Positions 1-9,234 of a stretch of 64,000 nucleotides of DNA are shown here, in pieces. The DNA comes from Fontibacillus puldeungensis (GTDB taxonomy: Bacteria; Bacillota; Bacilli; Paenibacillales; Paenibacillaceae). Numbering within the stretch: the first letter of the stretch is position 1; the number at the start of each line of letters is the position of its first letter. Made by a program: the position numbers and the translations under genes. The stretch is from contig NZ_JBHTLM010000003.1 of assembly GCF_042678945.1 (NCBI RefSeq), forward strand, positions 62,001 through 126,000. The letters are read 5' to 3'. The notes under the pieces were generated by a model. It saw nothing but the letters and a program-made list of their open reading frames with translations. It made no database searches and was not told the DNA's origin.

Positions 1-447
1 CTTCATCTGTTCGATTTTACGCTGCTGAATAACCGTTTCTCCGCCGGTATATAAACAAAGCTCATGACCTTGACTTTGCAGCAGGTTGAGCGTCTCCACC
101 ATCCCGGGGTACGGCTCAATAGGCAGCTCATACACACTAAGACCTAGCTTCATTAGAAGCTCTTCCTCCTGGTTAATTGGCTTGCGGTCTAACGTGCGGG
201 AGAAGTAGAGGTACGTATCAATCAAGGATTGGGGAAAGTGGGTACTGGTAAATCCGATTTGATGGACTCCAGCTACGTCAATTTCAATTTGCTTCTCGCG
301 AATTTCCGAGATGGATATTCGGTCCGCGCCGAACCAATCGACCAATTGATCGGCAAACTGCGCCAAAATAAGATCGAAATACTTGTTGCAATGCACTAAC
401 GTATCATCAAGGTCAAATATGATTTGCTGCCGAAGTTTCGTGCTCAT
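1..447 (-). CDS. HAD-superfamily hydrolase, C-terminus cut by window edge
   Basis: The first 149 codons of a haloacid-dehalogenase-type phosphatase are present; the reading frame is still open at base 1. The N-terminal nucleophile motif DLDDT (residues 12-16) is clear, and a cap-like helical region follows. Later the sequence YPGMVETLNLLQ and LYTGGE resemble HAD motif II (hydrophobic strand ending in Thr/Ser). The ATG at 447 is preceded by an AAAGGAG Shine-Dalgarno site. Family members dephosphorylate small phosphorylated metabolites (YjjG/pyrimidine-nucleotidase-like or similar), but the substrate cannot be told from this part. It stands alone on the minus strand, downstream-facing from the regulator at 551-1468. 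Confidence 0.8.
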   Translation of the reverse strand, partial: MSTKLRQQIIFDLDDTLVHCNKYFDLILAQFADQLVDWFGADRISISEIREKQIEIDVAGVHQIGFTSTHFPQSLIDTYLYFSRTLDRKPINQEEELLMKLGLSVYELPIEPYPGMVETLNLLQSQGHELCLYTGGETVIQQRKIEQMK

Positions 448-550
448 AACGGGTCACTCCTTTATCCAAGAAACGCTTGTTTATCTTTTATAATCCTAAC
501 ACATGCAGAAGCGTCTCGCCAAAAGCAACATACCCAAGCTCATTTAGGTT

Positions 551-1468
551 CTACAATCGAATATATGACTCGAGGAACATTTGCAGCTCGGCGGCCCCGT
601 CAGGACGAATACTGAACTTCTCTGTATCCGTGTCAATTAAATGAATACGCAGCAAGCCAGCAACTCTTAATCGCATTAAATCGTGCATGAGCTGCTCCCT
701 GGTTTCGGGAAGATGCGCCATCATATCCTGCAGCGATTTCGGCTCATTTGCAACGTACCGAAGCAACTGCAGACGCCCAGGTTTGGCGAGCGCCCGTGTC
801 AATCTCTTCAAGCAAACCGGGGGCTCATTTTCATCGGTTTCCGGTAAATCCAAGGGATACTGAATAAATAAAACGTCGTGATAGAAGCAATAAGTATTGA
901 TCGGCCGAAAATGGATCGACGGCGTCAAAACAACTCTCGTGATCGGCAACTGGGGACCAAGCACCAAACCGCCGGAAGCAAACTCGATAAGGGCATCCGG
1001 ACCCATTTTTTGGAGTAGGGTGTTTTTTTCGTAGGCATCCTCCTCGATTAAAGGTAGGACCTGAGACAGTGCTTCCTCAAAGTAAAGGTTGTTCCAAGTT
1101 TTAAGGAGGGGGATGTAATTGTCGCGAATGCGTTTCATATTATCACTACTCGCACCGGGAATGTAGGATTTAGTTCTATGCAGAAGTGACTCTTCCGTAG
1201 TTGATTCCAATTCGTCCAGGAACTGTATGATGTTCGCCTCCGGCTGGCGTTCCATAGCCCATGCATACAGCACGTCATAATCCGCAAAAGGAAAGCCGCT
1301 TGCTACCGAAAACTGCTGCGTGATTGCCGGAGTGATGCGGCTCTCTATATCCTCAATCCATTCCGGTCCGATGTCGAGACTGTTTACCCATTTTCGCGTG
1401 GTATATATCATAAAACTGCCTAGTAATTCGTACACTGGTGAATAATCAACCTTCACACCGTAGGACAT
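551..1468 (-). CDS. ArsR-like winged-helix transcriptional regulator with long N-terminal domain
   Basis: The C-terminal ~85 residues look like a winged helix: LTRALAKPGRLQLLRYV, then a helix-turn-helix (SLQDMMAHLPETREQLMHDLMRLRVAGLL) and a beta wing. The ~220-residue N-terminal part is of unknown function, as in DUF5937-type ArsR-family proteins. Three in-frame starts exist; I chose the ATG at 1468 because AGGAGG lies 9 nt upstream of it, giving about 305 residues rather than 316. It is divergent from the MFS transporter at 1633, a common regulator-exporter arrangement, so it probably controls that gene. The effector is unknown. Confidence 0.75.
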   Translation of the reverse strand: MSYGVKVDYSPVYELLGSFMIYTTRKWVNSLDIGPEWIEDIESRITPAITQQFSVASGFPFADYDVLYAWAMERQPEANIIQFLDELESTTEESLLHRTKSYIPGASSDNMKRIRDNYIPLLKTWNNLYFEEALSQVLPLIEEDAYEKNTLLQKMGPDALIEFASGGLVLGPQLPITRVVLTPSIHFRPINTYCFYHDVLFIQYPLDLPETDENEPPVCLKRLTRALAKPGRLQLLRYVANEPKSLQDMMAHLPETREQLMHDLMRLRVAGLLRIHLIDTDTEKFSIRPDGAAELQMFLESYIRL

Positions 1469-1512
1469 GGCAAGAAACCTCCTAAATAACATTGCATACA
1501 ACTCATTATGGC

Positions 1513-1541
1513 TTGTTTGGCGGGGGATTGTCTACTATAAT
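1513..1541 (+). promoter_or_regulatory. sigma-A-type promoter of the MFS transporter gene
   Basis: TTGTTT at 1513-1518 and a perfect TATAAT at 1536-1541 are separated by 17 nt. It lies in the divergent gap between the regulator and the MFS gene, about 90 nt upstream of the latter's start. Confidence 0.6.
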
Positions 1542-1632
1542 GTTTAGGGATTGAATTACAAATTTACGTTTATCGATGTTAAGTCGTCAAAGCCTGTTTG
1601 ACGATTTTCTTTGTTTTACTGGAGGAGCTATT

Positions 1633-2838
1633 TTGAATATGATGTCGTCAACACCAAAGCGCTTTTTAACACCAACGTTCATTCTGATTTCCGTTATTAT
1701 CATTTCCGGTCTTAGTCAGGGACTGCTGCTGCCGGTATTATCTATCTTTATGGAGGAACGGGGGATTTCCTCATCGGTAAATGGCTTGCATGCGGCTGCT
1801 TTATATGTCGGATCGTTTGCCATGTCACTTGTGGCAGAAAGGCTGCTGAATCGCGCAGGCTTTAAAAAGCTGATGCTTAGCGGCGTAATACTTGTGCTGT
1901 TGGCACTTCCGATTTTCCCTCTCGTCGCAGATTTGCGGCTTTGGTTTGTTCTACGCTTATTGGTCGGAATAGGAGATAGCGCGATTCACTTCACGTCGCA
2001 GTTATGGATCATTCTTCTTTCCCCACCGGAGAAACGGGGAAGAAATATTTCGCTGTATGGTATGTCTTATGGAATTGGTTTTAGTATTGGCCCGCTAGGG
2101 ATACAGCTTCTTCCTTACGGAAAGGTTGTTCCATTTCTGATTTTGGCTGTTTTGTTCCTGATTGTTGCGATTATAGTGATGGTTGAGCTGCCAGACATGA
2201 AGCCGGAGAAGACGAAATCCGCAGAAGAGGAAGCCCAGGCTCCTCGAAAAATGCCGCATATTTACCGCTTGGCCTGGTTTGCTCTGCTGCCCTCACTCCT
2301 TTACGGGTATATGGAATCTTCCATGAACAGCAATTTTCCAATTTACGGGCTTCGCACCGGCTTAAGCGCGGCCGATATTTCGGCGCTGCTGCCGTTCTTC
2401 GGCATTGGTGGTTTGATATTACAGCTTCCGCTTGGTACGCTTAGTGACCGCTTCGGACGTAAAAAGGTGCTGATGGCTGCCGGTCTAGGCGGAGGACTAT
2501 TCTTCCTTGCGATCCCGCTTGCAGGAAATCATTTCTATCCTTTGGTCTTGCTGTTTATGGGTGCGGGTGGTTTGGTCGGCTCCTTCTTTTCGCTGGGGCT
2601 TGCTTATGCGGCCGATTTGCTGCCGCGGCATTTACTGCCTGTTGCCAACGTCATCGCCTCGTTTCATTTTAATTTTGGAAGCATTGTCGGGCCGAATCTT
2701 GGCGGTGCAGCCATGCAACTGGGAGCAGCACCTTTGTTATTTGTCTTCCTTGGGTCATCCTATCTTCTATTTACGGCTTCAGGATTGGCGTTCCGTTCCG
2801 GTGTTTCTAAAAAAACTTCAAATATTAAGACGCTGTAA
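1633..2838 (+). CDS. MFS transporter (probable drug/metabolite exporter)
   Basis: A major facilitator superfamily membrane protein of about 401 residues with roughly twelve hydrophobic segments in two halves split by a charged cytoplasmic loop (PDMKPEKTKSAEEEAQ region). The motif GTLSDRFGRKKV in the second half is the MFS motif A between TM8 and TM9, and the first half carries a weaker counterpart after TM2. An upstream in-frame start at 1576 has no ribosome-binding site; GGAGG at 1621-1625 fits the TTG at 1633 with 7-nt spacing, with the ATG at 1639 less well placed. The adjacent divergent regulator suggests inducible efflux; the substrate is unknown. Confidence 0.85.
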   Translation: MNMMSSTPKRFLTPTFILISVIIISGLSQGLLLPVLSIFMEERGISSSVNGLHAAALYVGSFAMSLVAERLLNRAGFKKLMLSGVILVLLALPIFPLVADLRLWFVLRLLVGIGDSAIHFTSQLWIILLSPPEKRGRNISLYGMSYGIGFSIGPLGIQLLPYGKVVPFLILAVLFLIVAIIVMVELPDMKPEKTKSAEEEAQAPRKMPHIYRLAWFALLPSLLYGYMESSMNSNFPIYGLRTGLSAADISALLPFFGIGGLILQLPLGTLSDRFGRKKVLMAAGLGGGLFFLAIPLAGNHFYPLVLLFMGAGGLVGSFFSLGLAYAADLLPRHLLPVANVIASFHFNFGSIVGPNLGGAAMQLGAAPLLFVFLGSSYLLFTASGLAFRSGVSKKTSNIKTL

Positions 2839-2915
2839 TGGATTTTCATCGTTATTTCCAATACACTAAAAGATAGGAAAAGCTTAAAGGGAGAAGCACA
2901 AAAGGAGAATCGGAC

Positions 2916-3650
2916 ATGATTAGAGTAAACCACTTGCAAAAAACGGTGGATGGAAATAAGAAAAAGGTCATTCGTGACATCAGCGTTCAATTTAGCGCCG
3001 GTGAAATGATCGGTGTTGTGGGAGCGAGCGGCAGTGGGAAGAGCATCTTACTTCGCTGTCTTGCGTTACGGGAGCGTTGGACCCGTGGCGATTATACTTG
3101 GAACGGAGAGAACGTCATTCAAGGCGGTGGAAGCGGCTCGCAAAAGTACCGTTTCAAGTGCGCTTACCTGGAGCAAAATCCTTCTCTCTATCCCGATAAA
3201 ACGGCTCTTAAAAACGTTTTGATCGGACAAGCAGGCCAAACCCCTCTGTTGCGGCGGTTAACAGGTATGGTCCGTTCAGACGATTACATGGGAGCGATGG
3301 ATGAGTTGGAAAAGTACGGCCTGCTCGATAAGGCGCATGTCAAAGCCGGAAATCTTAGCGGTGGTGAACGTCAGCGTGTGGCCATTTGCCGGGCGCTTGT
3401 TCACGGGGCAAGTTTTTTAGCAGTGGACGAGCCTGTCGTTGGCCTCGATCCCAAATCCGCAGAGCGAGTGTTGGATACCCTGAAAGGGCTATGTAAAGAG
3501 CAGAATAAAATCGTCATTGCCGCACTGCCGCTGGAGCTGGCTGAGCGGTTCTGTACCCGCATTTGGGGAATTCATGAAGGGCAGCTCAAAATCGACATAT
3601 CTGCAAGAAGACTGACGGCTGAAGAAAGACGATTAATCGATATGGCATGA
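2916..3650 (+). CDS. ABC transporter ATP-binding protein (PhnC-like), no cognate permease nearby
   Basis: A 244-residue ABC ATPase with Walker A GASGSGKS (near residue 36), Q-loop YLEQNP, signature LSGGERQR, Walker B FLAVDEP and a switch-region position occupied by AALP, without the usual histidine (IVIAALPLEL). The overall pattern resembles phosphonate-type PhnC ATPases. No permease or binding-protein gene sits beside it; instead it is followed after 13 nt by a lipoprotein and then a two-component system, all on the same strand. It may energise a permease encoded elsewhere or serve a regulatory role. The missing switch histidine raises the possibility of reduced ATPase activity. Confidence 0.85.
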   Translation: MIRVNHLQKTVDGNKKKVIRDISVQFSAGEMIGVVGASGSGKSILLRCLALRERWTRGDYTWNGENVIQGGGSGSQKYRFKCAYLEQNPSLYPDKTALKNVLIGQAGQTPLLRRLTGMVRSDDYMGAMDELEKYGLLDKAHVKAGNLSGGERQRVAICRALVHGASFLAVDEPVVGLDPKSAERVLDTLKGLCKEQNKIVIAALPLELAERFCTRIWGIHEGQLKIDISARRLTAEERRLIDMA

Positions 3651-3663
3651 AAAGAGTGATGTT

Positions 3664-4923
3664 ATGTTCAAAAACCGCTGGGTTTCCGCGATAGCCGGAG
3701 GCTTCTTGCTGCTCCTGCTTAGCGGTTGCAGCTTTCTTAGCGATCCGAAATCGCTGATGCAAACGCCTCAGCTGTCGTCGGACAAGGAGTCGTTGATTAG
3801 CGTTATCAAAACGGAGCTGAAGGGGGGGCAAATTATTGCCCCTCGAGATGTTGACAATACCAGCTCTATCCGTACACCTGATTTGAACAACGATGGCGTG
3901 AAGGAAGCCGTTGTTTTCTATGAGACACCTGAGGAAGCCGTTCGGATTCATGGCATGATCCTGGAACGAAAGGGAGACACTTGGGCGCTTAAGGCTCGCT
4001 TCGACGGAGAGGGGCAGGTATTGGAGACCTTCAGCATCCAAGATATGACGGGCGATGGCAACCTGGATATTGTAGCAGGCTTTTCGAGCGGGGATGTAGA
4101 ACTCCAGAAGGGCTTAACTGTGTATACCTATAACGGCAGCTCTGTCGAAAAGGTTCTTTCCCTGCCGTATAACCACTTTATGATCGATGATCTGAATCAA
4201 GATGGGAAACCGGACATTACGGTAGTCAACCTGAAGAGAGATCAGTTCGCGACGGTCACAACGTATCAGTACGACAAGTCCTCCTTCAAAGAGCTAAGCC
4301 ATTTACAGCTGGATGATCCGGTCAGCGAGTACTACAATGCGGTTAGCGGAAACATTACCCCCAATTTAAAAGGGGTCATTCTAGATGCTTCCGTCGGTAC
4401 TCATTCCGCCTTTTCATCCATCATTGTGATGAAGGACGGCAAGCTCGTAAACCTACTTCCATCGCAGGATATGACGCTCAAAGACTATCCAATCATGAGC
4501 GGCGACGTTGACAATGATGGGATTTTGGAAGTTGGTATGCTGGAGAAGCCTAAGGGTTGGGAGTATATCACTTTCGAGGATATACCTTGGTTGTTCTCCT
4601 ATTATCAGTGGGATGAAAATAAAGGCCTAAAATTCGTGATGCAGCAGTATATGGATATGGCGGGGCGTTTTTACTTTAATTTCCCGAAGGAATGGCGGGG
4701 TAATGTTACCATCGATACAAAGTCGGATAAAAATGAACACCTTTGGTTCGTAAAGATGGATACGAATGAGGTTGTTGCGGAAATCAAATTTTTCTCATTA
4801 TCCGATTGGGAGCACAACAAAGACGACTGGCAGCTTCTGGCCAGGGATAACGATAAGATCATTGGCTTCCTAAGCCATACGGATTTGAAAGTGAATAAAG
4901 GTGAGACGGAGATCAAGCGTTAA
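3664..4923 (+). CDS. Lipoprotein with VCBS/FG-GAP-like calcium-binding repeats
   Basis: The 419-residue product starts with a lipoprotein signal peptide ending in the lipobox LLSGC (Cys near residue 22). The body contains at least four Asp-rich loops of the FG-GAP/VCBS type: DLNNDGVKE, DMTGDGNLD, DLNQDGKPD and DVDNDGILE. Such repeats form beta-propeller blades with EF-hand-like calcium sites, so a surface-anchored beta-propeller is likely. The gene lies 13 nt after the ABC ATPase and 34 nt before the response regulator. A sensory or scaffolding role for the adjacent histidine kinase is a plausible inference, not shown by sequence. Confidence 0.8.
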   Translation: MFKNRWVSAIAGGFLLLLLSGCSFLSDPKSLMQTPQLSSDKESLISVIKTELKGGQIIAPRDVDNTSSIRTPDLNNDGVKEAVVFYETPEEAVRIHGMILERKGDTWALKARFDGEGQVLETFSIQDMTGDGNLDIVAGFSSGDVELQKGLTVYTYNGSSVEKVLSLPYNHFMIDDLNQDGKPDITVVNLKRDQFATVTTYQYDKSSFKELSHLQLDDPVSEYYNAVSGNITPNLKGVILDASVGTHSAFSSIIVMKDGKLVNLLPSQDMTLKDYPIMSGDVDNDGILEVGMLEKPKGWEYITFEDIPWLFSYYQWDENKGLKFVMQQYMDMAGRFYFNFPKEWRGNVTIDTKSDKNEHLWFVKMDTNEVVAEIKFFSLSDWEHNKDDWQLLARDNDKIIGFLSHTDLKVNKGETEIKR

Positions 4924-4957
4924 CCCGCTTTTTTGTGAATGAGGGAGGTTTATAGAG

Positions 4958-5656
4958 TTGAGTAAAGTGCTGATTTTGGAGGATGAAGAATCAATACGCA
5001 GTTTTATCGTCATTAACTTAAAACGGAATGGTTTCGAGGTTCTGGAGGCAGCTGATGGAAATGAAGCGCTCAATACGCTGCTGAGCGTTCCGGATATCGA
5101 TATCGCCCTGCTGGATGTTATGGTTCCTGGAATAGATGGTTTCGAAGTGTGCCGCCGCATCCGGGAGCGTAACGAACGGATTGGAATTATCTTTTTGACC
5201 GCGAAGGTTCAAGAGCAGGATAAGGTTTATGCTTTGTCCGTAGGAGCGGATGACCATGTGAGCAAGCCGTTTAGTCCGACCGAGCTGATCGCCCGGATTC
5301 AGTCCTTGCTGCGCCGCGTGAATGTATATCGGGAAAGCAGTGCGAAGGTGACGTTTACCTCCGGTCCTTTCACCTTGGATCTGATCTCTAAGCAGTTTAA
5401 GAAAAACGGTCATCTTATCGAGCTGACGCCGACGGAATTCTCGCTTGTTCAATACTTCCTTGAGAAGGAAAATACCCCGCTAAGCCGCGATTCGCTGCTT
5501 GACCATGTTTGGGGCAAGGAATATATGGGCGACCCGAAAATTGTCGATGTCAACATCCGTAGATTGCGTCAAAAAATTGAAGACAATCCGTCTGAACCGG
5601 CTTTCCTGCAGACCGTGTGGGGGCACGGTTATAAGTGGAAAGGCGAGGGACAATGA
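4958..5656 (+). CDS. OmpR/PhoB-family response regulator
   Basis: A 232-residue two-domain regulator. The receiver domain has the acidic pocket (LEDEES), the phosphoacceptor Asp53 in LLDVMVPG, the conserved Thr in FLTAK and Lys in SKPFSP. The C-terminal winged helix (about residues 130-228) has the typical ELTPTEFSLVQYFL and VDVNIRRLRQKIE elements. Its start is a TTG after GAGGGAGG. The stop codon overlaps the start of the kinase gene as ATGA at 5653-5656, so the pair is translationally coupled. Confidence 0.93.
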   Translation: MSKVLILEDEESIRSFIVINLKRNGFEVLEAADGNEALNTLLSVPDIDIALLDVMVPGIDGFEVCRRIRERNERIGIIFLTAKVQEQDKVYALSVGADDHVSKPFSPTELIARIQSLLRRVNVYRESSAKVTFTSGPFTLDLISKQFKKNGHLIELTPTEFSLVQYFLEKENTPLSRDSLLDHVWGKEYMGDPKIVDVNIRRLRQKIEDNPSEPAFLQTVWGHGYKWKGEGQ

Positions 5657-7095
5657 TCAAGAAAGGGATTGGACGTCAGATCGTTCTGCACTATTTCATC
5701 GTCGTATTCGTAACTTTATTCATGGTGGAGATCATCTTTACTCTAGCGATCCGCATGTATTATTACGATACGATCTATAATCATATGTCGAATCACTCGA
5801 TCTGGGCGTCGGACTATTTTCAGAAGTTCGTCCGGCTTAACGCTGAACGTGATCCTGACTACTTCACTGAAATGCTTCGCACCTTTGAGCTGGATAATAC
5901 CGAGCTCATGATTTTGGATCGTAAAGGAGAGGTCAAGGCCAGCAGCAATGCATTTCAGGCGGATAAAGCGATTCAGACGAGCGATGTTCCGCAGGCGATT
6001 GCTGGTAATGTCGGCAAATGGATCGGCCGGCAGCCCTCGACGGGCGAGCCGGTCATGGCGGTATCCAGGCCGCTGCAAATCCAAGGGGAGACAAGGTACA
6101 TCGTTCGTTATGTCACATCCTTAGAGTCGATTAACGCTAAACTGCTCAATTTAACGTTCCTTTCCATAGCGGTCTCTGGTGCTGTTCTAGCGCTGGTAAC
6201 CCTGTTCAGCATCGGGCTTGCAAATTCGATCGTGAAGCCGATAAACAATATTCGAGATGTGTCCGCACAGATGGCACGCGGCAAATTTGATGCGAGAATT
6301 AAAGGAAACTACAAATATGAGCTGGGCGAGCTGGCGGCTACACTGAACTACATGGCTCAGGAAATTGTTCGGAGCAATCAGATCAAGGATGACTTTATTT
6401 CCTCCATATCTCATGAACTTAGAACTCCGCTCACCGGCATTAAAGGCTGGAGCGAAACGCTGACCATAGGCGGCTTTGACCCGGAAGAGACGAAGATCGG
6501 CATGGGAATTATCGCTAAGGAAACGGATCGTCTTATCGGCCTGGTTGAAGAAATTCTTGACTTTTCCAAGCTGCAGCAAAATGAAATGAAGTTGGTTATC
6601 GGGCCTGTTAATATGAAAGAGCTGCTACAGGAGACCATGCTTAACGTCTGGGCGAAAGCCGAGCAGAAGCATATTCAGTTGAAGCTGGACGACAACACGG
6701 AAGAACCAGTGATTGTTAGCGGGGATGCCAACCGTTTGAAGCAAGTATTTCTGAACGTAGTGGACAATGCCATAAAGTTTTCCCATGAGCAAAGCTGGAT
6801 CCGTATCGTAATCAGCCGGAAGAATCAGTATCAGGCTATTGTACAGGTTGCGGATACAGGAATTGGCATCAGCGAAGAATCTTTAAGCAAGGTGAAGGAC
6901 CGTTTTTACCAGGTAAATCATCAAGGCGGAGGTACCGGACTTGGTCTTGCAATCACGCAGCAATTGGTTGAACTGCATCACGGGGAAATAGATATAGCGA
7001 GTGAACTGGGTGTTGGTACCACAGTTTCAGTGACGCTACCGATCATGGAGCCGGAGGAGTTGGAACAATCGGAAGGTGAAACCGGGAAGCTGTAA
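5653..7095 (+). CDS. Membrane sensor histidine kinase
   Basis: A 480-residue sensor kinase. An N-terminal membrane helix (about residues 7-30), an extracytoplasmic domain of about 140 residues, a second helix (near 170-195) and a HAMP domain lead to the dimerisation helix with phosphoacceptor His254 in SISHELRTPLTG. The ATPase domain shows N box (NVVDNAIKFS), G1 (DTGIGIS) and G2 (GTGLGLAI). The start at 5653 was preferred over one 18 nt upstream because it forms an ATGA overlap with the response regulator and follows GAGGGA. The stimulus is unknown; the upstream lipoprotein could take part in sensing. Confidence 0.93.
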   Translation: MIKKGIGRQIVLHYFIVVFVTLFMVEIIFTLAIRMYYYDTIYNHMSNHSIWASDYFQKFVRLNAERDPDYFTEMLRTFELDNTELMILDRKGEVKASSNAFQADKAIQTSDVPQAIAGNVGKWIGRQPSTGEPVMAVSRPLQIQGETRYIVRYVTSLESINAKLLNLTFLSIAVSGAVLALVTLFSIGLANSIVKPINNIRDVSAQMARGKFDARIKGNYKYELGELAATLNYMAQEIVRSNQIKDDFISSISHELRTPLTGIKGWSETLTIGGFDPEETKIGMGIIAKETDRLIGLVEEILDFSKLQQNEMKLVIGPVNMKELLQETMLNVWAKAEQKHIQLKLDDNTEEPVIVSGDANRLKQVFLNVVDNAIKFSHEQSWIRIVISRKNQYQAIVQVADTGIGISEESLSKVKDRFYQVNHQGGGTGLGLAITQQLVELHHGEIDIASELGVGTTVSVTLPIMEPEELEQSEGETGKL

Positions 7096-7119
7096 CAGGA
7101 ATAAGAGGGGGGAGAAGTC

Positions 7120-7662
7120 ATGAGTGATGTATTAGATACGCTAGAAACGTCCACAGGACAGTTCAGCATCTCTCTTGCGAGGCAGGAGGACCTGGAGCAG
7201 GTCCGTAACATGCTGGTGGAAGCAGCTATGTGGATGCAAACGAACGGTGTAAAACAATGGAATCCAGCCCAGTTCACACCGGAGCTCATTCAGTCTTATT
7301 TCGATGAAAGAGACATTTATTTGCTTAACACAAAATGTGAGCTTACAGCTATGTTTACACTCCAAGACTCGGACCCTGATTACTGGGGACCGCTAAATGC
7401 CCCAGGTTACAGCTATTTGCACCGTCTTACAGTGCGTGTTCCATTCCGACGAGCCGGACTTGGAGGCGACATTATCCGCTGGGCTGCGAAACGGTCGAGA
7501 GTTCTACAGCGAAGCGGCATTCGTCTGGATTGCTGGAACCAAAACCTAAAGCTGAACAAAATGTATCAAGAGCTTGGCTTTCAGAAGCAAGGCGTCGGTC
7601 AAAAGGATGGTCGCGAATATAATTTGTATGAGTTGGAGCGAAATTTGTTTCTGCAGGCTTGA
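7120..7662 (+). CDS. GNAT-family N-acetyltransferase
   Basis: A 180-residue protein with the GNAT core: the strand-helix YLHRLTVRVPFRRAGLGGDIIRWA contains the acetyl-CoA pyrophosphate loop (R-R-A-G-L-G), followed by RLDCWNQNLKLNKMYQELGFQ, the usual motif B. It starts 24 nt after the kinase gene behind GAGGGGGGAG and closes the co-directional run that begins at 2916. The substrate is not predictable. A strong terminator follows at once. Confidence 0.85.
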   Translation: MSDVLDTLETSTGQFSISLARQEDLEQVRNMLVEAAMWMQTNGVKQWNPAQFTPELIQSYFDERDIYLLNTKCELTAMFTLQDSDPDYWGPLNAPGYSYLHRLTVRVPFRRAGLGGDIIRWAAKRSRVLQRSGIRLDCWNQNLKLNKMYQELGFQKQGVGQKDGREYNLYELERNLFLQA

Positions 7663-7676
7663 GCTCGTCAAAAAAT

Positions 7677-7726
7677 GGGGGTGCCACAAAAGATTCAACG
7701 GAATCTTAAGGTGGCAGCCCCTTTTT
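7677..7726 (+). terminator. Rho-independent terminator after the GNAT gene
   Basis: GGGGTGCCAC at 7678-7687 pairs with GTGGCAGCCCC at 7711-7721 (one bulge), with a nested AGATTC/GAATCT hairpin inside, followed by five T residues. Confidence 0.85.
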
Positions 7727-7821
7727 AGCTAGCCGATAGACGTGTTTAGGAAATGATATGATGTGCACATTTATCGGCTAATACGGAAGGATTGCAGAAA
7801 CTAAAGCCCAATAGCTGCACT

Positions 7822-9045
7822 TTAAGACAGCAGACCTTCGGCCCGCAGCCCGGCGGTGCTGTCGTAAACCTCTTGAAGTAAGCGTGACGGCTGCTGGCGA
7901 GCGGGTCGTTTTGCTACTACGGTCTCATATGGTCCAATCACAGTAATTTCTCCAGGTATTCCTTTGACAACAGCCCCGTCCTTGATCACCGCACCTTCGC
8001 CAATGATAGCCCGTTCAATTAAAACATTTCTGCCAATTTTAGCATCAGGCATGATCACGCTCTCCTTGATTCTGGCAAATCGGCCTATTTCAGTTCCTCC
8101 AAATATCACCGATCGCTCCGCATACCCTTCAATCGAGCAGCAGTCATGAACGAGAGAGCAATTCAATTGTACTCCGCGCTCCATAACTAAGCCGAAGCTG
8201 CTTGATTTGTGCTCCCGGGTATACATTGGCCAATCCTCTTTAAGGAGTCTCCAACCGGATTCTGTTTCCAGTAAATCCATATGGGCTTCCCATAGACTGT
8301 GAACTGTACCTACATCCCGCCAGTACCCCTTGAATTCAAAGGCGTGCAGCGGCTCAGAACCGGCAAGCATTTTCGGGATGACATCTTTGCCAAAATCATG
8401 GCTGGAGCTCGTATCCTCAGCGTCTTCAAGCAAGTGTCGTTTTAAAAATTCCCAGTTAAACAAGTAAATTCCCATCGATGCGAGATTACTTCTTGGCTGC
8501 TGCGGCTTTTCGGCAAACTCGGTAACTCGGCAGCGATCATCCGTTGACATCACGCCAAACCGGTGAGCCTCTTCCCAAGGCACCGGCATCACGGAAATCG
8601 TTGCGTTCGCTTCGTGGCGTAGATGAAAATCGAGCATCTCCCTGTAGTCCATGTGGTAAATATGGTCCCCAGACAGAATTAGCACGTGTTTAGGCGCATG
8701 GCTGTCGATGTAATGCATGTTTTTATAAATCGCATCCGCTGTTCCTACGTATCCTTCAGTCCCTACATGAGATGAGGGAAGCAGCGAAATTCCTCCTCTC
8801 TCCGTCCTTGGAAGCATCCAAGGTTCGCCTTCTCCGATATGCTCATGGAGCGAGGCAGCCTCATACTGAGTTAGCACGCCGATCGTGTCGATACCGGAAT
8901 TAACGCAGTTGCTGAGAGGAAAATCGATAATCCGGTATTGTCCGCCATATGGAACTGCAGGTTTTGCCAGTCTGGATGTCAGGGGAGATAATCTTCGTCC
9001 TTCTCCACCTGCCAATAGCATAGCAATACAGTCCTTTTTCCTCAT
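7822..9045 (-). CDS. glgC: Glucose-1-phosphate adenylyltransferase
   Basis: ADP-glucose pyrophosphorylase, 407 residues, catalysing ATP + glucose-1-phosphate to ADP-glucose, the committed step of glycogen synthesis. The N-terminal nucleotidyltransferase signature LLAGGEGRRLSPLT, the PYGGQYRIIDFPLSN block, LSGDHIYHMDY (metal-binding Asp) and the WRDVGTVHSLWEAHMDLL motif are all present. The C-terminal third carries left-handed beta-helix hexapeptides (AKIGRNVLIERAIIGEGAVIKDG). The ATG at 9045 follows GGGAGG. It is transcribed away from glgB-glgA, unlike the single glgBCDAP operon of B. subtilis, and no separate glgD-like subunit gene is present, so it probably acts as a homotetramer. Confidence 0.95.
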   Translation of the reverse strand: MRKKDCIAMLLAGGEGRRLSPLTSRLAKPAVPYGGQYRIIDFPLSNCVNSGIDTIGVLTQYEAASLHEHIGEGEPWMLPRTERGGISLLPSSHVGTEGYVGTADAIYKNMHYIDSHAPKHVLILSGDHIYHMDYREMLDFHLRHEANATISVMPVPWEEAHRFGVMSTDDRCRVTEFAEKPQQPRSNLASMGIYLFNWEFLKRHLLEDAEDTSSSHDFGKDVIPKMLAGSEPLHAFEFKGYWRDVGTVHSLWEAHMDLLETESGWRLLKEDWPMYTREHKSSSFGLVMERGVQLNCSLVHDCCSIEGYAERSVIFGGTEIGRFARIKESVIMPDAKIGRNVLIERAIIGEGAVIKDGAVVKGIPGEITVIGPYETVVAKRPARQQPSRLLQEVYDSTAGLRAEGLLS

Positions 9046-9234
9046 TTTTGTTTCCCTCCCGTATGTTTTTGTCTGAGTAGTACATACATTTAAAGAGATA
9101 TAATCTAGATGAACTAAAATTATGGAAAAGAAAAGAAAATATTACTGTAATTTTTTGAAATCAATCATAATTTTTCTTTATCAGAAGCTTAACGCCTTAT
9201 TTTTGTTATGAAAATTGCTTAAGGTGGTGAAATA

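Noticed and set aside
5018..5452. Long antisense frame opposite the response regulator
   Set aside because: Shadow of a strongly supported gene; no ribosome-binding site and no family features.
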